Source: Comamonas testosteroni ATCC 11996 (GTDB taxonomy: Bacteria; Pseudomonadota; Gammaproteobacteria; Burkholderiales; Burkholderiaceae_C). Taken from it: a stretch of 64,000 nt of DNA. The notes under the pieces are model-generated. The model searched no databases. It saw only the letters and a program-made list of their open reading frames with translations, and was not told the origin of the DNA. The DNA lies in the NCBI RefSeq assembly GCF_000241525.1, contig NZ_AHIL01000029.1:124001-188000 (forward strand), in the 5' to 3' direction. The stretch's first letter is position 1. The number at the start of each line of letters is the position of its first letter. Made by a program: the position numbers and the translations under genes. This document shows, one piece after another, positions 17,233-24,390 of the stretch.

Positions 17233-18117
17233 TTATTTTTCTTTACCGAACAAGCCAGCGGGGCGAATCAGCAAAACAATGACCATGATGAAAAACACGA
17301 CGGTGGACGATGCTTCAGGCCAGAAAACCTTGGTCAGCCCTTCGATGACGCCCAGCGCCAGACCGGTGAGGATCGATCCCATGATGGAGCCCATGCCACC
17401 GATCACCACCACGGCAAACACCACGATGATCAGGTTCTGCCCCATCAGCGGCGTGACCTGGTAGACGGGAGCGGCCAGCACGCCGGCAAAAGCCGCCAGC
17501 GCTGCACCGAAGGCATAGGTCAGCGTGATCATCACGGGCACGTTGACGCCGAAAGCCTCGACCAGGCGCGGGTTTTCGGTGCCGGCACGCAGATAGGCAC
17601 CGATGCGCGTCTTCTCGATCACAAACCAGGTTGCCACGCACACCACGATGGAAGCCACAACCACCCAGGCGCGGTAATTGGGCAGGATCATGAAGCCCAG
17701 ATTGGTCGCGCCTTCGAGCAGCTCGGGCGTGTCATAGCCCAGGCCCGAGACGCCATAGACGGAGCGGAACACCCCCTCGATCAGCAGCGACAGCCCCAGC
17801 GTCAGCAGCAGGCCGTAGAGATGATCGAGCTTGTAGATCCAGCGCAGCAAAAAGCGCTCGATCAACACCCCCAGAATCCCCACCAGCACCGGCGACAGGA
17901 TCAGCATCACCCAATAGTTGATGCCGAAATAGCTCATGGCCATCCAGGTGCACATGGCCCCCAGCATGAACAGGGCGCCATGCGCAAAGTTGATGACATT
18001 GAGCAGGCCGAAGATCACGGCCAGGCCCAGACTCAGAATTGCGTAGAACGAACCGTTGACCAGCCCCAGAAGGAGCTGGCTCATCAGGCCGGGCAATGAA
18101 ACGCCGAAGATTTCCAT
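17233..18117 (-). CDS. Branched-chain amino acid-type ABC permease, LivH-like
   Basis: The protein has 294 residues, and the typical LivH start is visible: QLLLGLVNGSFYAILSLGLAVIFGLLNVINFAHGALFMLGA. Later come FGVNVPVMITLTYAFGAALAAFAGVLAAP and VFAVVVIGGMGSIMGSILTGLALGVIEGL, the coupling region contacted by the ATPases. About eight membrane helices are predicted. The gene lies 48 bases after the substrate-binding protein gene and 12 bases before the LivM-like gene, so these three are very likely co-transcribed. Confidence 0.92.
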   Translation of the reverse strand: MEIFGVSLPGLMSQLLLGLVNGSFYAILSLGLAVIFGLLNVINFAHGALFMLGAMCTWMAMSYFGINYWVMLILSPVLVGILGVLIERFLLRWIYKLDHLYGLLLTLGLSLLIEGVFRSVYGVSGLGYDTPELLEGATNLGFMILPNYRAWVVVASIVVCVATWFVIEKTRIGAYLRAGTENPRLVEAFGVNVPVMITLTYAFGAALAAFAGVLAAPVYQVTPLMGQNLIIVVFAVVVIGGMGSIMGSILTGLALGVIEGLTKVFWPEASSTVVFFIMVIVLLIRPAGLFGKEK

Positions 18118-18165
18118 GAGAGATACGCTGGTGAGGGTGAGGTGTGCATCAAACCGGTAGCGCCA

Positions 18166-19362
18166 TTACTTCCAGAGCGCGCACTTGGTTTCGGCCTTGG
18201 TGGTCCAGACCGTATCGGCAGGCAGCTTGGTCAGCACCTTGAGGTAATCCCAGGGCTTGGTGGATTCGCTGGGCTTCTTGGCCTCGACCAGATACATATC
18301 GTGGGCGAAAGTGCCGTCGGGACGGATCACGCCCTTGCCGTAGAAGTCGTTGATGGGCGTGCTCTTGAGGTGGGCCATCACCTTGTCGGCATTGGTGGTC
18401 TTCACCGCTTCCACGGCCTTCAGATAGTTCATCACGGCCGAGTAGTCGGCGGCCTGCACATCGGTAGGCATGCGCTTGGTCTTGGCAAAGAACTTGTTGG
18501 CGAACTTGCGCGATTCGTCGTTCATGTCCCAGTACCAGCTGGTGGTGTGCAGCAGGCCTTCGGTGTTCTTCAGGCCCAGGCTGTGGATGTCGGTCAGGAA
18601 GACCAGCAGACCGGCGGTCTTCATGGTCTTGTTGATGCCGAACTCCTTGGCCGCCTTGATGGCATTGATGGTGTCGCCGCCCGCATTGGCCAGACCCAGG
18701 ATATGGGCCTTGGAGCTTTGCGCCTGCAGCAGGAAAGACGAAAAGTCCGAGGCGTTGAGCGGGTGCTTGACCGAGCCCAGCACCTTGCCGCCCTTGGCGT
18801 TGATGACCTTGGTGGTGTCGGCCTCCAGCGCCTGGCCGAACGCATAGTCGGCCGTCAGGAAGAACCAGTCCTTGCCGCCGCGATCCACCACGGCACCGCC
18901 CGTACCCTTGGCCAGGGCCACGGTGTCGTAGGCGTAGTGCACGGTATAGGGGTTGCACTGCTCGTTGGTCAGCGCAGAAGAGCCCGCGCCGCTGTTGAAG
19001 TGAACGCGCTTTTTCTCGTTGGCGATCTGGGACACCGCCAGTGCCGTGCCGGAATTGGTGCCGCTGAAGACCATGGAGATGCCCTGCGTATCAATCCATT
19101 CGCGCACCTTGGAGGCAGCGATGTCGGCCTTGTTCTGATGGTCTGCGCTGACCAGCTCGATGGGCTGGCCCAGGGCCTTGCCGCCGAAGTCGTCAATCGC
19201 CATCTGCATGGCGACCGCACCGTTCTTGCCCTCCACATCGGCATACAGGCTGGACATATCGGTGACGAAGCCGATCTTCACCTTTTCCTGGGCCTGGGCC
19301 AGAGGGCTGGACAGGCCGGCCACAGCCAGCATGCACGAGAGAACGCTCAGTTTTGCTTTCAT
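18166..19362 (-). CDS. Periplasmic substrate-binding protein of the liv-type ABC importer
   Basis: The ATG at 19362 follows GGAG and gives 398 residues; an open stretch upstream belongs to the neighbouring ATPase gene region. A Sec signal peptide (MKAKLSVLSCMLAVAGLSSPLAQAQ) is cleaved near residue 24. The mature protein is a type I periplasmic binding fold: VKIGFVTDMSSLYADVEGKNG, VFSGTNSGTALAVSQIANEKKRVHFNSGAGSSALTN and DWFFLTADYAFGQALEADTTKVI. Many proteins of this subgroup in Comamonadaceae are tied to aromatic acid or amide uptake rather than leucine, so the ligand is left open. Its position between the ATPase and permease genes differs from the E. coli livJ/livK order. Confidence 0.88.
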   Translation of the reverse strand: MKAKLSVLSCMLAVAGLSSPLAQAQEKVKIGFVTDMSSLYADVEGKNGAVAMQMAIDDFGGKALGQPIELVSADHQNKADIAASKVREWIDTQGISMVFSGTNSGTALAVSQIANEKKRVHFNSGAGSSALTNEQCNPYTVHYAYDTVALAKGTGGAVVDRGGKDWFFLTADYAFGQALEADTTKVINAKGGKVLGSVKHPLNASDFSSFLLQAQSSKAHILGLANAGGDTINAIKAAKEFGINKTMKTAGLLVFLTDIHSLGLKNTEGLLHTTSWYWDMNDESRKFANKFFAKTKRMPTDVQAADYSAVMNYLKAVEAVKTTNADKVMAHLKSTPINDFYGKGVIRPDGTFAHDMYLVEAKKPSESTKPWDYLKVLTKLPADTVWTTKAETKCALWK

Positions 19363-19417
19363 CTTTATCTCCACGGGTTGGTTCTTTGTTATGAACGAAT
19401 GGGAATTGCTTGCAGGC

Positions 19418-20137
19418 TCAGACGCCCAGCAGTTCGTTGAGTACGGACATCTTCTCGTCCAGTTCGCTGGCACCGAAGCGCAAGGCGACATGGCCGTGCT
19501 CGACCACATAGAAGCGGTCGGCCAGCGGCGCGGCAAAGCGGAAGTTCTGCTCCACCATCACCACGGTGTAGCCCTTTTCGCGCAGCGTGGTGATCATCCG
19601 GGCCAGGGTCTGGACGATGACGGGTGCCAGGCCTTCGGAAATCTCATCGAGCAACAACAGGCGCGCGCCCGTGCGCAGAATCCGCGCCACGGCCAGCATC
19701 TGCTGCTCGCCGCCCGACAGGCGCGTGCCCTGGCTGTTCCTGCGCTCATAGAGATTGGGGAACATCTGGTAGATCTCGTCGATGCTCATCCCCGGCTCGC
19801 CGGTCTTGAGCGGCGGCGGCAGCATCAGATTCTCTTCACAGGACAGGCTGGAGAAAATGCCGCGCTCCTCGGGGCAGTAACCCACGCCCAGGTGGGCGAT
19901 CTTGTGCGTGGGCATGTGAATGGTTTCCACGCCATTGATCCTGATCGAGCCCTTGCGCGAGCCGGTCAGCCCCATGATGGCGCGCAGCGTGGAAGTGCGC
20001 CCCGCGCCATTGCGGCCCAGCAGGGTCACCACCTCGCCGGGATTGACCACCAGATCCATGCCATGCAGCACATGGGATTCGCCATACCAGGCATTGAGTC
20101 CCGAAATTTCCAGCGCCGGAGTACTTGTCTTATTCAT
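19418..20137 (-). CDS. Liv-type ABC ATPase, LivF-like, with arginine in Walker A
   Basis: The protein has 239 residues. The signature LSGGEQQM, Walker B LLLLDEISEGL and H-loop-region VVMVEQNF mark it as a LivF-type ATPase. The Walker A motif reads GRNGAGRTS, so the invariant lysine is replaced by arginine (codon CGC, read on the complement of 19998-20000). The Walker B aspartate and glutamate are intact. In most ABC proteins a lysine-to-arginine change strongly lowers ATP hydrolysis, so in the heterodimer with the LivG-like partner one composite site may be weak. The arginine may also be normal for this subfamily. It lies between the LivG-like gene and the binding protein gene. Confidence 0.88.
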   Translation of the reverse strand: MNKTSTPALEISGLNAWYGESHVLHGMDLVVNPGEVVTLLGRNGAGRTSTLRAIMGLTGSRKGSIRINGVETIHMPTHKIAHLGVGYCPEERGIFSSLSCEENLMLPPPLKTGEPGMSIDEIYQMFPNLYERRNSQGTRLSGGEQQMLAVARILRTGARLLLLDEISEGLAPVIVQTLARMITTLREKGYTVVMVEQNFRFAAPLADRFYVVEHGHVALRFGASELDEKMSVLNELLGV

Positions 20138-20191
20138 TGTTCATCTGATCTCAAAACTGGCACGAACCCAAGTCAGAAACACCAGGCAAAG

Positions 20192-20252
20192 GCCGCCCTG
20201 CGGCGAAGCTGCCGTCCCCCTCAGGGAGAAGCCGCAAAGCGGCACAGGGGGA
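20192..20252. repeat. REP-like palindromic cluster between two liv-type genes
   Basis: Three stems follow each other: GCCGC/GCGGC at 20192-20204, and TCCCCCT (20215-20221) with AGGGGGA (20246-20252) enclosing a second GCCGC/GCGGC at 20231-20243. The GC-rich CCCCCT-AGGGGG architecture looks like a dispersed intergenic repeat of this family. Copy number cannot be judged from one window. Confidence 0.45.
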
Positions 20253-20256
20253 GCCA

Positions 20257-21027
20257 TCAATGCGCCCCCTGAAGCTGCCCGTCAGTGGTCCCCATATAGG
20301 CTTCCATCACCTGCGGATTGCGCGAAACCTCTTCGTAGCGCCCTTCGGCCAGAACGGCGCCGCGCTGCAGCACGGTGATGCGATCGGCGATGGTGGCGAT
20401 CACCTTCATGTTGTGCTCCACCATGAGAATGGTGCGGCCGGCAGAGACCTTCTTGATGAGCTGCGTCACGCGGTCCACATCCTCATGGCCCATGCCCTGT
20501 GTGGGCTCGTCCAGCAGCATCAGCTCGGGCTCCATGGCCAGCGTGGTGGCGATCTCCAGGGCGCGCTTGCGACCATAGGGCAGGTTCACGGTCACCTCGT
20601 CGGCCAGATCCTGCAGCCCGACTTCGGTCAGCAATTCCATGGCGCGGTCGTTGAGCTGATTGAGCGTCTCCTCGCTGGTCCAGAACTGGTAGGCCGTGCC
20701 CAGCTTGCGCTGCAGGCCTATGCGCACGTTCTCCAGCAAGGTGCAGTGCGGAAATACGGCGGAAATCTGAAACGAGCGAATCACGCCGCGCCGCGCAATC
20801 TGCGCCGGCGCCTCGCGGGTAATGTCCAGCCCGTTGAAGTGGATGCTCCCGGAAGTGGGCTCCAGAAACTTGGTCAGCAGATTGAAGCAAGTGGTCTTGC
20901 CCGCGCCATTGGGTCCGATCAGCGCGTGAATGGAGCCACGCTGCACGGCCAGATCCACCTTGCTGACGGCGGTAAAGCCTTTGAACTCTTTGGTGAGTTG
21001 CCTAGTTTCGAGAATAAGGTCGCTCAT
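20257..21027 (-). CDS. Liv-type ABC ATPase, LivG-like
   Basis: The protein has 256 residues and begins with SDLILETRQLTKEFKGFTAV. Walker A GPNGAGKTT (about 37-45) is intact, as is Walker B LMLLDEPTQGM. The signature is NLPYGRKRALEIA instead of LSYGQQR, which is seen in part of the LivG family. The C terminus (TVLQRGAVLAEGRYEEVSRNPQVMEAYMGT) is the typical LivG ending. It is the first gene of the five-gene importer operon and energises uptake together with the LivF-like ATPase. The repeat-bearing gap of 119 bases before the next gene is the longest inside the operon. Confidence 0.92.
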   Translation of the reverse strand: MSDLILETRQLTKEFKGFTAVSKVDLAVQRGSIHALIGPNGAGKTTCFNLLTKFLEPTSGSIHFNGLDITREAPAQIARRGVIRSFQISAVFPHCTLLENVRIGLQRKLGTAYQFWTSEETLNQLNDRAMELLTEVGLQDLADEVTVNLPYGRKRALEIATTLAMEPELMLLDEPTQGMGHEDVDRVTQLIKKVSAGRTILMVEHNMKVIATIADRITVLQRGAVLAEGRYEEVSRNPQVMEAYMGTTDGQLQGAH

Positions 21028-21744
21028 GCGCTGGCCGTCAGTCCTGAATGCTGCAAAACAAAGAGGGGAGCAACTTGCTGTGCTTCCTCTGCCTGAGCGG
21101 CATCTTGGTCTTTCATGCTGCAGTGCCGCAGCGGGAAACTCCTAGGAATGAAGAGCCGTCGGACTTATGCTTTCCCTAATCCTCCATAAAACAAATAGCA
21201 ACAACAGAAGTAACTGCAAACTTCAAACTCATCGCAACTGCAAGTCACGCCAGAGACAGCGACATCCACAGGAATGTCAGCATCCACTTCGAACTCTCTA
21301 AAAAGCTTATGCCTTATATATATTGCGCTATCAATATTAATAAGACCGGGCGAAATACGTCCCCATGGCACAGCGCTCCCCAGATTGGCCCTGATGCCGT
21401 AAACCCTGAGTCGCTCAATTCCCACTGAAGTAACCAGGTTACTAGCCCAATGCCCGCAAATATGCTTGTTATTTGTCGCCCTGAAAAACCTGGGGCGACA
21501 AAGATCAACCGTATCGCTATTAATTTAAAAGCTTCTTACGCTTTCCCTATATGAGTTTCATATCTTTTTATCTTTGAAAACAATACCTATTGGTCGATAG
21601 AAGCTATCAAAATATTTGGCCACCAGCGTAGAAAGCCATGCCCAAGATACCGGCTGCACTGCTCTTGAGTTCCTGCGTGAAAACGCATGGAATAAAACCC
21701 CGTGCAGAACTGTTTACTGCAGGTCAACCACAAGGAGAGACCTC
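21028..21744. other. AT-rich intergenic island without a supported gene
   Basis: About 700 bases separate the divergent liv-type operon and the lipoprotein gene. Bases about 21165-21620 are much more AT-rich than the flanks. Only short open frames occur (at most 86 codons, minus strand); they have no ribosome binding site and no recognisable family. The AT-rich part is bounded by near-identical 15-base direct repeats (21164-21178 and 21535-21549, one mismatch). Two small palindromes are present: GATAG-AAG-CTATC at 21596-21608 and TGCGT-GAAA-ACGCA at 21674-21687. The latter lies just upstream of the lipoprotein gene, and the promoter of that gene is expected near there. Confidence 0.5.
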
Positions 21745-22134
21745 ATGTTTCGCATCGCTTCTCTGACGCTAGTTTCCGCCGCCCTGCTGGCGGCCTGCTC
21801 GACCGGCCCGGCCGCCCCGGCCAAGTCTCCTGCCACCACCCTCAACGGTGTGCTGGTAGGACCGACCCAGATGACTCTGTACGTCTTTGACAAGGATGCC
21901 GCAGGCTCCGGCAAAAGCGCCTGCAACGGCGGCTGCGCAACCAACTGGCCGCCTTTGATGGCTCCCGCGAATGCGGCGCCGATCGGCGACTGGAGCGTGG
22001 TGATGCGCGACGACGGCAGCAAGCAATGGGCTTACAAGGGCCGCCCCCTCTATCACTGGGTCAAGGATGCCAAGCCCGGCGACATGACGGGTGACGGCTT
22101 CCTCAACAATAGCTGGCATGTCGCCAAGCCTTGA
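21745..22134 (+). CDS. Small lipoprotein with YxFDxD-type repeat (COG4315-like)
   Basis: The ATG at 21745 has AAGGAGAG seven bases upstream and gives 129 residues. A lipobox (LLAAC, cysteine near residue 17) follows a short hydrophobic signal, so the product should be lipidated at the outer or inner membrane. The body contains LYVFDKDAAGSGKSACNGGCATNWPPLMAP, the conserved motif of the secreted-lipoprotein repeat family, with two cysteines, and a second half LYHWVKDAKPGDMTGDG. Family function is unknown. Its stop codon directly abuts the sigma factor start, so the three genes to 23462 form one operon. Confidence 0.85.
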   Translation: MFRIASLTLVSAALLAACSTGPAAPAKSPATTLNGVLVGPTQMTLYVFDKDAAGSGKSACNGGCATNWPPLMAPANAAPIGDWSVVMRDDGSKQWAYKGRPLYHWVKDAKPGDMTGDGFLNNSWHVAKP

Positions 22135-22662
22135 GTGAAGGTCGACGCCGCCCTGGTCCATATTCCCCGCCTGCGCCGCTATGCGCGTGCGCTGGCGGGC
22201 GATGCCGCACTGGCAGACGATCTGGTGCAGGACACCCTGGAGCGCGCCTGCCAGAAGTGGGACTTGTGGCAGCCGCCGGCCACCGCCTCGGTCGAGCAGG
22301 TGCAAAAGGCCTTGCTCAGCTGGCTGCTGACCTTGATGCACAACCTCTACGCCAATCAGTGGCAGCAGTCGTCACGGCATCGCATGGTGGCGCTTGACGA
22401 GGCGCAGGACACGCCTCACGACCCCATGCCCAGACTGACGCTGCAGCTGGATCTGGAGCGGGCCCTGTCCCATCTCACGCCGCAGGCACGCGAGGTGCTG
22501 CTGCTGATCGGCATGGAGCAGTTCAGTTATGCCGAAGCCGCGCAGATGCTGGGCGTTCCCGTGGGAACGGTGATGTCCCGCCTCTCGCGCGCCCGCGAGC
22601 AGCTCAGGCGCCTCATGGAAGGAGAAAGACCCGCGACGACCGTGTTGAGGGCTGTCAAATGA
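22135..22662 (+). CDS. ECF-family RNA polymerase sigma factor
   Basis: Translation is proposed from the GTG immediately after the lipoprotein stop codon, giving 175 residues by coupled initiation; there is no independent ribosome binding site. Region 2 is visible as LADDLVQDTLERACQKWDLWQ (about 25-45) and region 4 as LTPQAREVLLLIGMEQFSYA followed by EAAQMLGVPVGTVMSRLSRAREQLRRLM (about 118-163). Regions 1.1 and 3 are absent, as usual in ECF factors. The gene ends in a four-base ATGA overlap with the anti-sigma gene. It probably transcribes its own operon, including the lipoprotein gene. Confidence 0.9.
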   Translation: MKVDAALVHIPRLRRYARALAGDAALADDLVQDTLERACQKWDLWQPPATASVEQVQKALLSWLLTLMHNLYANQWQQSSRHRMVALDEAQDTPHDPMPRLTLQLDLERALSHLTPQAREVLLLIGMEQFSYAEAAQMLGVPVGTVMSRLSRAREQLRRLMEGERPATTVLRAVK

Positions 22663-23462
22663 AGGAAAGTGCAATGACACCCCAGCGTCCCGATGAAACC
22701 ACGCTGCATGCCTGGGTGGATGGAGAGTTGCAGCCCGATGCCGCTGCGGCCGTGGCGCAATGGCTGGCCGAACATCCCGAAGAGGCAGCGCGCATGGCCG
22801 CCATCCAGGCCCAGAACGCAGGCCTGCAGGCTCTGCATGGGCAATTGCTCGAAGAGCCGGTCCCGCCCCAGCTCATACGTACTCTGCAAAGGCCGACGCT
22901 GCAGTGGCGCTGGCAACATGCGCTGGCCGCCGGCATCATGCTCAGCGTGGGCCTGGGACTGGGCTATGGCGCGGGCCGGCAGACCTCGGTTTCGCAGCCT
23001 GCCGCGACACTTGCGCAGCTGCCGGGATTTGTACGCGAGGCAGCGGCTGCCCATGCCGTCTATGTGACCGAGCAGCGCCACCCCGTCGAGGTTGCAGTGC
23101 AACAGCAGACGCATCTGGTGCAGTGGCTGTCCAAGCGGCTGGGCGTTGCGCTCAAGCCCCCTGTGCTGGAGGCCCAGGGCTTTCAACTCATGGGCGGGCG
23201 GCTGCTGCCCGGAGAGAGCGGCCAGGCCCGCGCCCAATTCATGTACGAGGATCAGGCAGGCCAGCGCGTCACTCTGTATGTCTCGGTACTCAATCCCGAG
23301 ACTGCAGCCACCTCCGCCCCCGCCTCCTTTGAATGGAGCAGCGACGGTGCAAGCCATGGTTTCTACTGGATCGACGGCCGGCAAGGCTATGCCTTGAGCG
23401 CTTCCTTGCCGCGCGAGCGCCTGCAAACTCTGGCCAACGCGATCTATCAGCAACTGAGCTGA
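22659..23462 (+). CDS. Transmembrane anti-sigma factor
   Basis: The ATG at 22659 overlaps the sigma gene stop and gives 267 residues. A second ATG at 22674 is preceded by AAGGAA and may be the real start. The N-terminal 65 residues (TLHAWVDGELQPDAAAAVAQWLAEHPEEAARM) are a typical anti-sigma domain, without the zinc-binding histidine-cysteine pattern. One membrane helix is at about 86-106 (ALAAGIMLSVGLGLGYGAG). The periplasmic part of about 160 residues (PVEVAVQQQTHLVQWLSKRLG, LLPGESGQARAQFMYED) resembles the sensory domain of ChrR/RsiW-like regulators. It would hold the sigma factor at the membrane until a periplasmic signal releases it. Confidence 0.85.
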   Translation: MKESAMTPQRPDETTLHAWVDGELQPDAAAAVAQWLAEHPEEAARMAAIQAQNAGLQALHGQLLEEPVPPQLIRTLQRPTLQWRWQHALAAGIMLSVGLGLGYGAGRQTSVSQPAATLAQLPGFVREAAAAHAVYVTEQRHPVEVAVQQQTHLVQWLSKRLGVALKPPVLEAQGFQLMGGRLLPGESGQARAQFMYEDQAGQRVTLYVSVLNPETAATSAPASFEWSSDGASHGFYWIDGRQGYALSASLPRERLQTLANAIYQQLS

Positions 23463-23507
23463 AGCGACAGCCCCAAGCGTCGAGCAAGGGAGAGTGAGGG
23501 TCTGGGC

Positions 23508-24020
23508 TTATTGCAGGCTGCCGCTGCCGCCCTCGCCGCTGGCCGACTCGGGCAAGGCCAGGGGCAGAACGCCAATGCCCTCTTCCAGCAGCTCCATGGC
23601 CTCCCGGGCACTGGTCTGGCCGCGAATTGCGCGCTCCTCGGTTTCGCCGTAGTGAATGCGGCGCGCCTCTTCGGCAAATTTCTTGCCAACATCCTCACTG
23701 CTTTGCGCGACCTTGCGCGACCACTGCATCCAGGCAGCCTGCATGGACTGCAGATGCGCGCGCGCTTCAGCACTGATTTCAGGGCTGGTGGCGGCAAGTG
23801 CCGGCGCTGCGGCAGGGGCCGACTGCAAGGTTTGGGAAGTTTTTGGCGGCTGTGCGCCCAGGTTGATGCGGGGGGCACTCAAGCGCTTGGTCACATCGCT
23901 GTCGCCACAGACAGGACACTCCACCAGCTGGCGCTGCAGCTGATTCTGAAAATCATCTTCCGAAGCAAACCAGCCTTCGAAGACATGGCCTGCTGGGCAG
24001 TGAAGATCAAGCACTTTCAT
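23508..24020 (-). CDS. DUF1178 family protein with zinc-ribbon-like N terminus
   Basis: The ATG at 24020 gives 170 residues; the open frame further upstream overlaps the neighbouring gene. The N terminus has MKVLDLHCPAGHVFEGWFAS, then VECPVCGDSDVTKRLSAP, so three cysteines and a histidine form a zinc-ribbon-like knuckle. A proline/alanine-rich linker follows, then a helical end (KFAEEARRIHYGETEERAIRGQTSAREAMELLEEGI) that is the diagnostic part of DUF1178. The family is conserved in alpha- and betaproteobacteria without a known role. It lies eight bases after the DUF2818 gene and is probably co-transcribed with it. Confidence 0.85.
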   Translation of the reverse strand: MKVLDLHCPAGHVFEGWFASEDDFQNQLQRQLVECPVCGDSDVTKRLSAPRINLGAQPPKTSQTLQSAPAAAPALAATSPEISAEARAHLQSMQAAWMQWSRKVAQSSEDVGKKFAEEARRIHYGETEERAIRGQTSAREAMELLEEGIGVLPLALPESASGEGGSGSLQ

Positions 24021-24028
24021 GGCGCCAC

Positions 24029-24334
24029 TCAACCCTTGCGGTGAACCAGATAGCGATAAACAAAGCCGGGAAATGCCAGCGTCAGGAACAGCGTAGCAGT
24101 GATGGCATAAAACTCCCAGCCTTGGGGAGATATCTGGCCGGCGCGGCGCTCCAGCAGCAAGCCCAGGCCACCCACCAGCAGATACAGGGCAATCATTTCC
24201 AGCAGACGCACCCACAGCGGCTTGCGACCGGCCATGACGGGGCCGATGATGCCCAGACGCTGGTTGATAAAAGGCAAATTGGCTGCCACAAGGGCAGCCA
24301 AGATGATGAGCCAGATAGAGGCGGTTATAGACAC
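24029..24334 (-). CDS. DUF2818 family membrane protein
   Basis: The protein has 101 residues with three hydrophobic segments (about 5-22, 43-60 and 75-92). The sequence (ANLPFINQRLG, KPLWVRLLEMIALYLLVGGLGLLLERR, WEFYAITATLFLTLAFPGFVYRYL) matches DUF2818, a family usually found directly after nuoN in Burkholderiales. That position suggests a link to complex I biogenesis, but no function is established. A terminator separates it from nuoN, so part of its expression may come from read-through. Confidence 0.82.
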   Translation of the reverse strand: MSITASIWLIILAALVAANLPFINQRLGIIGPVMAGRKPLWVRLLEMIALYLLVGGLGLLLERRAGQISPQGWEFYAITATLFLTLAFPGFVYRYLVHRKG

Positions 24335-24348
24335 AAAGCCATTCCTAG

Positions 24349-24378
24349 AAAAAGCGATGAGGGCATCGAGCCCTCATC
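24349..24378 (-). terminator. Rho-independent terminator after nuoN
   Basis: A perfect 9-bp stem (GATGAGGGC at 24356-24364, GCCCTCATC at 24370-24378), 5-base loop, followed on the minus strand after GC by five T. It lies 12 bases after the nuoN stop and marks the end of the complex I operon. Confidence 0.85.
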
Positions 24379-24390
24379 ACGTTCGTCTTA

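Noticed and set aside
19363..19536. Extended N terminus of the liv-type binding protein
   Set aside because: The extra 58 codons overlap the LivF-like gene and would precede the clear signal peptide; the ATG at 19362 with GGAG upstream is preferred.
21165..21508. Minus-strand frames of 64 and 86 codons in the AT-rich island
   Set aside because: They overlap each other in different frames, have no ribosome binding site, and encode no recognisable motif; a cysteine-rich stretch in one is likely a by-product of the composition.
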